A stretch of 64,000 bases of DNA from the NCBI GenBank assembly GCA_038363925.1, contig JAQQWL010000002.1, positions 4,278,001 through 4,342,000 on the forward strand, in the 5' to 3' direction. A program made the translations under genes and the position numbers. How positions within the stretch are numbered: position 1 is the first letter of the stretch; every line of letters begins with the position of its first letter. The notes under the pieces are model-generated. The model worked only from the letters and a program-made list of their open reading frames with translations. It did no database searches and was not told where the DNA came from. This DNA comes from Apiospora phragmitis (lineage: Eukaryota > Ascomycota > Sordariomycetes > Amphisphaeriales > Apiosporaceae). Shown here piece after piece: positions 24,211 through 36,000 of the stretch.

Positions 24211-24933
24211 AATACTTAGCGAATACCGTAAAGGAACTTTAAAAGTTTAAAAAAGGAGCTCCCCTTACGGAAACCAACAGGCCAGGCTTTAAGAAATCGG
24301 CCAGACTAAAGGACGACCAGTCGATATCCCCGAAAACGCCTAAAAAACACAGGTTACCTAAAATAAAATTCTCTTAATCAATAATCGAAAAAGAAATACT
24401 ATCCTCCTCATCCAGCTCTTATATCCCCCGACGAAACGTCTCCGAACGTTTTTCCACCATAACCTTCTTTATATAATAAAGGCGGGCTAAACGACCTAAA
24501 ATAATAAATAACTATATTTATAATAGGAACAAGGCCTCCTTTATATCTAACTCCTCCGCCTCTAGCTTTTTTTATTAAGCAGCTAGCTTCGTTAAAACCG
24601 ACGTAATAAAAGTGCCATTATAAGAACGACTAACTCGAATATACTCCGAGTAACGAAATAACTTCTCGTTTATATAATAAGCTAAGTTTTAATAAAAATA
24701 ATAAATATAAGGTATATTAATTAAGTCACCCGTGGATTCTATATTAACAATAAGAGCTAAACGCGCAATAATTTTTTTTAACCGAGATTTTTCGACACGA
24801 CTATTTATAATAAGTATATATCTTAATAAAAAAAAATAAAAAAAAAAACTTATTATAACTTAATATATAAATAACCGAGGGTACTTATAAAATTAATACT
24901 TTAAAAATAAAGCAGTTAAAAAAAAGAGGATAG

Positions 24934-25580
24934 TATTATGACTTAACTTAACTATACGGTTAAAAACCCTACTTACTAGCACGGGGATACGATAACTCGA
25001 TCCGGCTACGATATTATAGCTAGCGATCGAATTAACGTGAACGTAGTTATATTTTAATAATATATAATAAAATAAGCGGCCTTAGCCCACGCGGCGATAA
25101 ATAAATATAAGCGGATATAAGAATAAAGCATAACGAGTTACGTAACGAGCCCGGGAGCGATAAAAGGCACGACGCCCGAAACGAGCCAACCAAGGTTAAA
25201 TCACCGTAATCTAAGGGACGGATTACCGTGAGCTAGTAACGAGATCACCGTAAACTCATAAGTAATTTAAAGGATTAATAAAAAAAGAATTAAATATATA
25301 ACGAGAAATATTTCTTATATATTTTATATAAATACTTTCTATTTTAATAATTAATTTAAGTATTAATTTAATTTATTAATAAAATAAATAACCTTAATAA
25401 CCTTATTATAAATACTTTTAAATCTACGCCCCTTAATTACCTTTATTCTTATAAGCTATTACTTATTATATCGATAAAAGTAGACTTTTATCGCACGTTT
25501 AAATACTTTTTCGTATTATTAATATAAACCCTAGTACGTTTTACTAGGTTTCTTTTAAAACTCGAATAGCGTTCGTTACA
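24934..25580 (+). repeat. 3' LTR of element A
   Basis: Second copy of the 17,905-18,553 LTR, ending GTTCGTTACA immediately before the CGCTA target duplication. Confidence 0.9.
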
Positions 25581-25776
25581 CGCTATTTTATTATTTTAAA
25601 CGCTTTTTTATATATTTTTTAATATTATAAACATTTTAAAGATTAAAATATATTAATTAATCGCTTTTAAAAATTAAAAAGCGTAAAATATCGCGTTTAT
25701 TGATTTCGTTAATTCTTTAAATTAAAAAAAAAGATTTAAAAAACTAAATTTACGTAGTTTATTATTAAATAATTTA

Positions 25777-26282
25777 TATTATAAAGCGTTTAAATTAATT
25801 ATTATATTATAAAATAAAAGCTTCGGAAATAACTAAACGGTTATTTTTATTTAATTCTACGCTTTAAGTACTACCCCGCGGGGGACTAACCCGCCGATCG
25901 TAATATTATACCCTTTTTTTAATAATATACCTTTATATTTAAAGCGATAAATTTTTAATTACCGTATAATTTATTTAAATTAAGTATAAATTTTTTGTAA
26001 AACTTTTATATAAAAATTTTATTTATATAAAGCTTTATTTATTTGTTAATAGTTTTATTTATTTGTTAATAGTTTTATTTATTTATTAATAGTTTTATTT
26101 AAATAATTAAAATAAGTTTTTATTTAATAAATATAAAAATTAAACTTATATTTCTTATTTAATAAATTTATTTAATTATTATATTATAAAATAAAAGTTT
26201 TAAAAATAATTAAACGGTTATTTTTATTTAATTCTACGCTTTAAGTGCTACCTCGTAAGAGACTAACCCGCCGATCGTAATA
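25777..26282 (-). mobile_element. TRIM-like element, minus orientation
   Basis: A 506-bp unit made of two about 130-bp direct repeats (read on the minus strand, each starting TATTACGATCGGCGGGTTAG or close to it) around an AT-rich spacer without coding sequence. Target duplication ATTTA (25,772-25,776) / GTTTA (26,283-26,287) differs by one G-to-A change. Non-coding spacer, short LTRs with TG...CA-derived ends and a 5-bp duplication fit a terminal-repeat retrotransposon in miniature. Confidence 0.75.
26031..26090. repeat. three tandem 20-bp units
   Basis: AGYTTTATTTATTTRTTAAT is repeated three times in the TRIM spacer. The copy at 28,782-29,211 lacks this expansion, which accounts for most of the length difference between the two TRIMs. 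Confidence 0.8.
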
Positions 26283-26773
26283 GTTTATTTTTATTATATT
26301 TTAATATTTTTATTTAAAATAATTTAATTATAACGCTTTAAATTAATTAAAACTATTTATTATTTAACTCACTATTTAATTTTATATTCTTTTTATATAT
26401 TTATAAATTATAATTCATTTTATTATAAATATTATAACGTTTTTTATTAATTAATTTTTGTTTTAATAAACTTTTATTTTTGTTTTTATAAACTATTAAA
26501 CGCTATTTTTTACCTTCTCGTTTTATATTTTTTAAATTAAATTCGCGATTTTTAAACTTTTTAACGCTTTAAAAGAGCGAAATTAACCTTTTTAAAATAT
26601 ATATTCGATTATATATAAAAATTATTTTATAAACTACTTTATTTATACCCTTTATTATTTAATTTATAATATTTAAAATTAATATTAAACCCTTTTCTTA
26701 ATAAATAAAAACTTAATTTTATTTTTTTAAAAAAAGTATTTAATTATTTATTAAAAGTTAAATAACGTAGATT
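26283..26773 (-). mobile_element. E4: truncated E-family fragment
   Basis: Matches the 3' part of E1 (about 16,050-16,500) in the same minus orientation, including the region near the end of the transposase gene and the tail. It stops where the inverted repeat of E2 begins and is probably the older copy into which E2 inserted. No matching remainder was identified on the far side of E2. Confidence 0.55.
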
Positions 26774-26907
26774 ATTATATATCGAAACGTATTATATATT
26801 TAAATACCTTTTTAATTCTTTTAATTATTTAAACTTTAACGGGTAATATTTTTATTATTATAATACTTATTTAATTTTAAAAAAACTCGTATATTATTAA
26901 TAATATA

Positions 26908-28768
26908 ACGTATCCTATAAGCGAATATCCTATACAAGCGAATGTCCCATTTTTTTACACCCTTTTTAATAAAATATAAATTAATTTCACCATAACGTAT
27001 TTAAAATATTAAAATTAATCGGAATCCTTATCTCTAGATACTTCTATATTATTTTAATAAGTACGCGTATTATACCCGGGCTCTCCGCAGATTCTATAGC
27101 GTTATAAGCGTGTCCTAAACGTTCTCGTACGACCACTCCTCCGACGCGATTCGTTTTATAACTATCTATCAACGTCCCTTTAAAACTGCAGGTCTTTTCC
27201 AGCTTATATACGAAGTGATCCTCCATTTTATAGTCGTTTTTTTTTCGTACGGCGGCGCCGGCTAAGCATCTTATTTACTTTTCGAAGTATCGCGTTCTCA
27301 CCTTTTAAAAGAGTAACTCGGTATATAATATATATTATAGCCTTTACGATTTAGTTAAAGCTAATTAAAATAAATGTCGAAGAGCTATTTTAATACTGTA
27401 CGATACGGTTTTGAACGTATTCGGTTTAGGATTAGGCCTTAATCGGGTTATTTAAGGTTTTTAATTCTTAAAGAAGAGGTAGGCTAAAAAACGTTCCCGG
27501 AGGTATTAAAGTACGTAGCTTTATATCTAACTATAAAATAATATATTCTAAATTATACGAAATAAATCCTATTTTTCGAAAGCCTCCTCGTATATTCGAA
27601 ACGGTGAAAATTACTTAAAACGCTTTTAAAAACGTTAATAAGAAGTCTTCTTTTAAGATATAAGTAATATACGCTTATATAAAATATTTAATTTCTTTCC
27701 CGTACGTTTTTTTTAACGTATAAAAATAGCTAATATTAAGAGGTTAGAGCTTATATAATAAATAAAAAGGTATATAAAGTATAATAATCGAGTTCTCTTT
27801 ATAATAAAGCTCGAAAGTTATTAAGTAGTAGCTTTCGTAGCCGTTTAAGACTAAGAGGCGATAACGATCTTTCGTACAAAACCTGGTATATTAATTAAAG
27901 TATTAAATCTAATCCTCGCCTTTTTTATTTATAATTTAACTATTTTTAATAACTACGATTACCTAGTCCTTTAATAATAAGCTATTTTCGTATTAAAAAG
28001 AGAGGTACGTTTTCCCGGTAAAAATAATATACGGAAAGATAGCGTAACCGTATAATCCGACGCCCTAAATAATTATAACCTATTCCCGGTTCCTTTACTA
28101 TACTACCTTAAGCTTTCCGCGTTGATCGAAAGTAGTTATAATTATTTCGAACGAGATTTAATTTATAAAAAAGCCGGTCTCGTCGAAATTATAAATATCC
28201 TCCTTTTAGATCCCATACTTATAAATTATATTCCGTATAAAAGTAAACTACGCGCGATACGCGTCGGGATCTTTATAAAGGACTCTTTAATAATTAATTC
28301 TTCGGTTAAAACGCGTTTAAAAGTTTGGTTATTATCGTACGAAATTAGAGGCCTAATTAACGCCGACGCGTCCCGCGTCGCGTAAATTAAGTAATTAATT
28401 CGCTATATTTTTTATATTATTTAACCGGGGAAAAAACGATCGCGTATTTAAATTAATAATATATTAAATAATCGTATTTTTTTAAAAATTTAAAAGCTTT
28501 TGAGAATTCGTAAATATTTCGCGTCGTATAGGTTAACTATTTCGTCTACGCTATAAAGTTTTTAATAAAACGTAATAAATTAATACAGCCTTTCGTACGT
28601 TTAAAGTTAAGTCTTCCTAGAGCGCTTAAAACGCTAGAATTATATCACTCTCTTTTTAAAGTTGTGGCATTTTCGGACGTAAAAGAATATAAAAAAAGGT
28701 TAAGGCTATAAGGAAATTTATGAAAGTGGGACATTCGCTTATGTAAGACATTCGCTTGTGGGATACGT
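26908..28768 (-). mobile_element. D2: Fot1/Pogo-like transposon, TA target site
   Basis: A 1,861-bp element flanked by TA on both sides. Inverted termini start ACGTATCCYATAAGCGAAT and each contains two direct copies of an AAGCGAAT-type word. The transposase remnant is on the minus strand, with IYNFDETGFF near 28,165-28,195. Open frames at 27,044-27,226 (-) and 28,122-28,385 (+) are chance gaps between stops; the second is antisense to the transposase. It interrupts E2 exactly at a TA. Confidence 0.82.
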
Positions 28769-28781
28769 TAAGCGACACGAG

Positions 28782-29211
28782 TATTACGATTGGCGGGTTA
28801 GTCCCCGGGAGGTAATACTTAAGGCATAGAATTAAATAAAAATAACCGTTAAATTATTTTTAAAGCTTTTATTTCATAATATAATAGTTAAATATATTTA
28901 TTAAATAAAAACTTTTTTTAATTATTTAAATAAAATTATTTATAAATAAATAAAGCTTTATATAAATTAAATTTTAATATAAAAGTTTTAAATTTTTTTT
29001 ATATCGAGCTTAAATAAATTATACGGTTATTAAGAGTTTATCGCCTTAAGTATAAGGGTATACCTTTAGAAAAGGGGTATAATATTACGATCGGCGGGTT
29101 AGTCCCTCGCGGGGTAGCACTTAAGGCGTAGAATTAGATAAAAATAACCGTCTAGTTATTTCTAAAGCTTTTACTTTATAGCGTAGTAGTTAGTTTAAAC
29201 GTATTATAATA
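28782..29211 (+). mobile_element. TRIM-like element, plus orientation
   Basis: Two about 130-bp LTRs (from 28,782 and 29,083-29,211) around a spacer of some 170 bp. Target duplication is ACGAG (28,777-28,781) / GCGAG (29,212-29,216), one G-to-A apart. It is the inverted relative of the unit at 25,777-26,282 and lies in the 5' part of E2. Confidence 0.78.
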
Positions 29212-30693
29212 GCGAGCTCCGATAAATCTTTTAAATAAAGAAGCTATTACGAAAACGTTTAAGGTCTTTTTTTTAACCTTATATTATCGAATTACCGGCC
29301 GAGCTACGTAATACGAAATCTAATAACGATAATATAAATTAAATTTAATTAAAAAAGAGGTGTTTCGTAATTATATAACTAATTTAAATACCCGAGGGGT
29401 ATTTTTTAATTTAAATATTATAAAAAATTATATAATAACGACCGCGTTAATAAATATTAAATTAAATACTTTATTAATTATAACCTAGACTTTAAAACTT
29501 AAATACATTATTAATATAATTATTAAAAAGTTTTTTATAAAAATACCGGTATTATTTCCGGCTAGTTCGTATTAATCGCGAATATAAAAATTAAGTACGG
29601 TGTTTTAAATAAAAATATATAAAGTTTTAAAGAAACCGGCTTTATAATAAGTATAATCGAGTTAATATTCGTTATAATACGTATTAATTAACGTAAAAAA
29701 GCGAAATTAGTTTAGCTTAATAATTGATAATAATTAACGGTTATTAAATATATTAATTCGTAAAGCTAATAAATTTCGCCATTTTTAACTGTTTTTAATA
29801 TATATTATTTTATAAATTAAGCTTACGAATACGAACTACCGGGCGATTAGGTAATTAAATCGACTTTTAATAGCTAAATAGATAACGAGATGAGCTTAAA
29901 CTAGATTCGACATTTCGATAAGTATATTAAGGCGCGAATAAAAAGCTTTTATCGCCTCTTAATTTTAAACGGTTACGAAAGCTATATTTCGGCCGAATTC
30001 GAGAAATATTATAAAAATAACCATGATATTACGCTTAATATATTTCCTTACTTTTTATTTTAACCTTTAAATATAATACTTTATTCGCTATTAAAGCGAA
30101 TATATTCGAAAAAATCGAGTTATTTATTAAAACATTAATAAATTATATTATAAAATTAAAAACTTTTATTATTTTTAAAGCCGCGTATTTTATTCTTTGT
30201 ATAAAAAATAACATTAAATTTAAATTTAACGTTTTTAATTTAGTATTTTATTATTTAAATAAAATAATTAATAAATTAAATATATATTTATAAACGTTTA
30301 TATTTAACTCTTTATATTTAAAGACGGCTAGTATTTATAACTTTTAAATGTTATTTAATTTTTAATAAATAATTAAACACTTTTTTATTAAAAATAAAGT
30401 TTTTATTTATTAAAAAAGCTTTTTAATATTTATTTTAAATATTATAAATTAAATAACGAAAAATATAAATAAAATAACGTATAAACCAACCTTTATATAT
30501 AACTAGATATATATATTAAAAGAGGTTAATTTAATATTTTTTAAACGCCGTAGAATTAAAAAGGTACGTATCTAGCTTAGAGGAGCCTTTATTATATAGA
30601 AATTTTAAAAGCTACAGGACGAGAAGGTAAAAAGGAAACGTCTAGCGACTGATAAAGGCGAAACAAGGGGTTCGTCGAAGCGGAGGGCAACCG

Positions 30694-32673
30694 TGTTACG
30701 ATCGGCGGGTTAGTCCCCCGCGGGGTAGCACTTAAGGCGTAGAATTAGACCGAAATGACCGTTTAACGTACCCCATAAGCGAGCTGCGTACATAAGCGAG
30801 CTGCGCACTTTCTATTATTAAGCTTTATAAGTTATAAATTAACTCGATTATAACGTTTAGAACTAATTAAATATATTAATAATTATTATTTTTAAAGGTT
30901 TTTATATTATTTTAATAAGTACGCGTATTATGCCCGGGCTTTTTATAAATTTTATAACGCTTGAAACGTCCTTATATAATTACTTCTTCGATACGATTCG
31001 TTTCATAACTATTTATTAACGTCCTTTTAAAATTATAAGTCTTTTCTAGCTTATATATGAAGTGATCCTCTATTTTATAGCCGTTTTTTTTTTCGTACGG
31101 CGGCGCCGGCTAAGCATTTTATTTACCTTTTAAAACATCGCGTTCCCACTTTTTAAAAGAGTAACTCGGTATATAATTTACGTTATAACCTTTACGATTT
31201 AGTTAAAACTAATTAAAATAAACGTTAAAAAGTTATTTTAATATTATACGATACGGTTTTAAACGTATTCGGTTTAAAACTAAGCTTTAATCGAGCTATT
31301 TAAAGTTTTTAATTTTTAAAGAATAAATAAGCCGAAAAACGTCCCTAAAAGTATTAAAATATATAGCTTTATATTTAATTATAAAATAATATATTCCGAA
31401 TTATATAAAACAAGTCTTGTTTTTTAAAAGTCTCTTTATATATTTAAAACAATAAAAATCGCTTAGAACGCTTTTAAAAACGCTAATAAAAAGTCTTCTT
31501 TAAAAATATAAATAATATACGCTCGTATAAAACCTTTGATTTCTTTTTTTATACGCCTTTTTTAATATATAAGAATAGCTAATATTAAGAGGTTAAAGCT
31601 TATATAACGAATAAGAAAATATATAAAGTATAATAATCGAGTTCTTTTTATAATAAAGCTCGAAAATTATCGAGTAATAGCTTTTATAGCCGTTTAAAAC
31701 TAAAAGGCAATAACGACCTTTTATACGAAACTTAATATATTAATTAAAATATTAAATCTAATCCTCGCCTTTTTTATTTATAATTTTTTTATTTTTAATA
31801 ATTACGATTACTTAGTCTTTTAATAATAAGCTATTTTTATATTAAAAAAAGAGGTGTGTTTTTTTAATAAAAATAATATACGGAAAGATAACATAACCGT
31901 TTAATCCGACGCTTTAAATAATTATAACTTATTTTTAACCCTTTTATTATATTACTTTAGGCTTTCCGTATCGATTAAAAGTGGTTACGATTATTTCGAA
32001 CGAGATTTAACTTATAAAACACCCGGTCTTGTTAAAATTATATATATCCTCCTCTTATATTTTATACTTATTAATTATATCTTATACGAAAATAAATTAC
32101 GCGTAATACGCGTTAAGATTTTTATAAAGGATTTTTTAATAATTAATTTTTCGGTTAAAATGCGTCTAGAGGTTTAGTTATTATTATATAAAATTAAAGG
32201 CTTAATTAACGCCGACGCGTCTCGCGTCGCGTAAATTAAATAATCGATTCGCTATATTTTTTACATTAATTAATTAAAAAAACGATTACGTATTTAAATT
32301 AATAACATATCGAATAATTAATTCTGTTTTAAAATTAAAAAGCTTTTAAAAATTTATAAAAATTTCGGATCGTGATTAAATTCCGCGTCGTTAACTACGT
32401 AACATTAACTTTAAAATATAATATATCGCTATAGCTTTTTATATATTTAATTTCGAATTATTTTAAAACGTTTAAAATATTAAATTAAATCTTTTTTCTT
32501 TATTGTTTAATTTTATACTTATTAAAAAAGAAAAGTTAATATAAAATTAATTATAAGAAAATTAATTAAAAGTGCGCAGCTCGCTTATATGCGTAGCTCG
32601 CTTATAGGGTATGTTAGTCATTTCCGAAGCTTTTACTTTATAGCGCAGTGATTAGTCTAAATGCACTGTAATA
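30694..32673 (+). mobile_element. solo LTR (129 bp net) interrupted by D1
   Basis: Starts TGTTACGATCGGCGGG, with the ancestral TG preserved, and ends CACTGTAATA (from TGTAACA). A perfect AACCG duplication lies at 30,689-30,693 and 32,674-32,678. D1 with its TA duplication sits inside; removing it leaves 129 bp. It is inserted in E2 between the transposase gene and the 3' tail. Confidence 0.85.
30766..32614 (-). mobile_element. D1: Fot1/Pogo-like transposon, TA target site
   Basis: 1,849 bp, TA duplication at 30,764-30,765 and 32,615-32,616. The termini read ACGTACCCCATAAGCGAGCT, with a second AAGCGAGCTGCG word about 20 bases further in, mirrored at the right end. The minus strand shows a decayed transposase colinear with D2, with the NFxETGF region near 32,015-32,045. 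Dead copy. Confidence 0.85.
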
Positions 32674-32911
32674 AACCGGTAGAAAGCGCTGTGGTATCTA
32701 CGGCGAAACAGGCTATAATACGCGAATATATAAAAAAGAGGTAGAATTAAGTAGCGATTTCGATAATAAGTAATTTAAATTAATTTAAAACGTTATAATT
32801 GAATTAATTTATATAAAAGTAATAAAAAATAAAAAAAATATTTTAATATATAATAAACCACTATATAATAATTATAAAATTAATAAGCTTTATTTAATTA
32901 ATTATTAATAT

Positions 32912-33040
32912 TATTACGATCGGCGGGTTAGTCCCTCGCGGGGTAGCACTTAAGGCGTAGAATTAGATAGAAATGACCGGCTAGTTATTTTTAAAGCTTT
33001 TGTTTTATAGCGCAGCGGTTAGCTTAAACGCACGGTAGTA
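32912..33040 (+). repeat. solo LTR of the TRIM family
   Basis: 129 bp from TATTACGATCGGCGGG to CACGGTAGTA, with a perfect AATAT target duplication at 32,907-32,911 and 33,041-33,045. Less mutated than the TRIM copies; it retains TAGCGCAGCGGTTAG. Confidence 0.85.
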
Positions 33041-36000
33041 AATATAAAGTTTATAAAAAGCCTCGTTTTTTTAATATTCTTATAAAAATAATTTAAGCTT
33101 AATTATTTTAGTTTAATATTAATATTATTTAATAAAGCTTTTATTTAATAGAAAACATTAATTTATTATAATAATTATAAATATATAAAAGTAAATAACG
33201 TGGTTTATTATTAAGTCGACTATATTATTAAATCGGTTATTTTTCTTTTAATTTATATAATTAAATTTTAATACGTAATATCTTTATAATTATAATACCG
33301 ATTTAATTAAAAAAAGATCGTATCGTTTTAATACTTTAAGCGACGCGAGAAGGTTTAAATCGAATTAATTAAAGAGCTGCTGCAAAAGTGTACGATATCT
33401 CCCGAACTATTTTAAGCGATTAACTCCGCGGTACTAAACCTCGACACGAAATCTGATATTTATAATATAAATTTAATTTAATTACAAAAAGGGTGCTGTG
33501 TAATTATATAATTAATTTAAATATTCGAAAGATACTTTTTAATATTAATATTATAAGAGATATAATTAATTCTTTTTAAATTATGCGGCGGCGACCGCGT
33601 TAATAAATACTAGGTTAAACGTTTTATTAACCGTAACCCGGATTTTAAAACCCGAATAAACCGTCGATATAATTATTAAATAGCTTTTTATAAAAATATA
33701 AGTATTACTTTCGACTAGTTCGCGCTAGTCGTAAATAATAAAACTAAATACGGTATTTTAAACGAAAATATATAAAATTTTAATAAAACTAGCTTTATAA
33801 TAAAAATAATTAAGTTAATACTCGTCGTAATACGCGCCGATCGTTATAAAAAAGCGAAATCGGTTTAATTTAATAATTAAGAATAATTAATAATTACTAA
33901 ATATATTAATTCGTAAAGTTAATATATTCCGCCGTTTTTAATTATTTAAAATTAATATTACCCTCGTAAACTAATTTTATAAATACGACTTATTAAGCGA
34001 TTAAATAATTAAACTAACTTTTAACTATTAAATTAATAACGAAACGAGCTTAAACTAAATTCGATATTTTAATAAATATATTAAAACGCGAGCGAAGGGC
34101 TTTTATCGCCTCTTAATTTTAAACGGTTATAAAAGCTATATTTCGGCCGAATTTAAAAAGTATTATAAAAATAACAGCATTATTACGCTTAATATACCTC
34201 TTTACTTTTTTTTAATTATTTTAACCTTTAAATATAATATTTTATTTATTTTTAAAACGTATTTATTTAAAAGAAATTAAGCTATTTATTACAGCGTTAA
34301 TAAATTATATTACGAAGCTAAATTCTATTATCGTTTTTAAAACCGCGTATTTCATTATTTTTATAAAAAATAATTTTAAATTTAAATTTAACGCATTTAG
34401 TTTAATATTTTATTATCTAGACGAAATAATTAATAAGTTAAATATACGTTTTCGAACGCTTATACTTAACTCGTTACGTCTAAGGACGGCTAATACTTAT
34501 CACTTTTAAACGTCGTTTAATTTCTAAGAAACGATTAAATATTTTATTTTCTATTAAAAATAAAGTTTTTATTTATTAAAAAAACTCTTCGATATTAATT
34601 TTAAATGTTATAAACTAAATAATAAAAAATATATATATAATAATATATATAATAACTTTTATAAAGAATTAAATACGTACTTTATAAAAAACTAATTTAA
34701 TACGTTTTAAACGTTAAAAAATTAAAAAATCGCGCGTTTAATTTAAAAGAGCACTTATTATATATAAATCTTAAGAGCTATAAGACGAGAAAATAAATAA
34801 GAAGCGTCTAGCGATTAATAAATACGGAACGAGGGGTTCGTTAAAGGTTAAAGCGGAAGGCGACCGATAAAAGGCGCTATAATATTTACGGCGAAATAAA
34901 TTATAATACGCGAATATATAAAAAGAATATAAAATTAAATAACGAATTAAATAAAAATAATTTTAATTAATTTCAAGCGTTAAAGTTAATGTAACCTATA
35001 AGCGAGCTGCGTATATAAACGAGCTGTGTACTTTTAATTAATTTATTTATAATTAATTTTATATTAATTTTTCTTTTTTAATAAGTATAGAATTAAAAAA
35101 TAAGGAAAAAGGTTTAATTTAACGCTTTAAACGCTTTAAAATAACCCGAAATTAAGTATATAAAAAACTATAATAATATATTATATCTTAAAATCGACGT
35201 TACATAGCCGACAACGCGGAATTTAATCACGAGCCGAAATCTTTATAAATTCTCGAAAGTTTTTTAATTTTAAATAAGAATTAATTATTTAATATATTAC
35301 TAATTTAAATACGTAATCGTTTTTTCCCCGGTTAAATAATATAAAAAATATAGCGAATCGATTATTTAATTTACGCGACGCGGGACGCGTCGGCATTAAT
35401 TAAGCCTTTAATTTTATACGATAATAATTAAACCTCCGGACCCGTTTTAATTAAAAAATTAATTATTAAAAAATCTTTTATAAAAATCTTAACGCGTATT
35501 ACGCGTAATTTATTTTCTTACGGAATATAATTAATAAGTATAAGATATAAAAAGAGAATATATATAATTTTAACGAAACCGGGTTTTTTATAAATTAAAT
35601 CTCGTTCGAAATAATCGTAACCACCTCCGATTAATACAAAAAGCTTAGGGTAATATAATAAAGGAACCGAGAATAAATTATAATTATTTAAAGCGTCGGA
35701 TTAAATAGTTATATTCTCCCTCAGTATATTATTTTTATTAAAAAAACGCACCTCTTTTATTAATATAAAAACAGCTTATTATTAAAGAATTAAGTAATCG
35801 TAATTCTTAAAAATAGCTAAATTACGAATAAAAGAGATAAAAACTAAATTCGATACTTTAATTAATATATTAAGTTTTATACGAAAGGTTATTATTACTT
35901 TTTAATCTTAAACGGCTACGAAAACTATTACTTAATAATTTTTAAGCTTTATTATAAAAAGAACTCGATTATTATATTTTATATACTTTCTTATTTATTA

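Larger units (their letters stand above)
17905..25580 (+). mobile_element. Element A: full-length Ty3/gypsy chromovirus, RIP-degraded
   Basis: A 7,676-bp LTR retrotransposon flanked by a perfect 5-bp target duplication CGCTA (17,900-17,904 and 25,581-25,585). LTRs of 649 and 647 bp begin TATTAT(A/G)AC, from an ancestral TGTTATGAC, and end ...TTA(C/T)A. The inside order is gag with a CCHC knuckle, protease/reverse transcriptase, RNase H, integrase and chromodomain, which is the Ty3/gypsy order. A purine-rich tract (about 24,915-24,932) precedes the 3' LTR. All reading frames are broken by many stops. Confidence 0.92.
26774..32870 (+). mobile_element. E2: Fot1/Pogo-like transposon split by three insertions
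   Basis: Homologous to E1 in opposite orientation. The 5' inverted repeat begins near 26,774 (TTATTATATATCGAAACGTA). The sequence is interrupted by D2 (26,908-28,768), a TRIM (28,782-29,211) and a solo LTR holding D1 (30,694-32,673). The transposase remnant is on the plus strand, with FKETGF near 29,625-29,650 and LLILNGYESYISAEF near 29,950-30,000. Each interruption is flanked by its own target duplication, and the outside sequence rejoins to match E1. The right end near 32,870 is approximate. Confidence 0.78.

Noticed and set aside
28122..28385. 87-residue ORF inside the AT-rich block
   Set aside because: It is antisense to the D2 transposase relic and is merely a stop-poor gap.
25777..29211. 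hAT transposon with CAGTG ends
   Set aside because: The ends initially looked like hAT termini, but 5-bp duplications, direct-repeat LTR pairs and solo copies fit a miniature LTR element.
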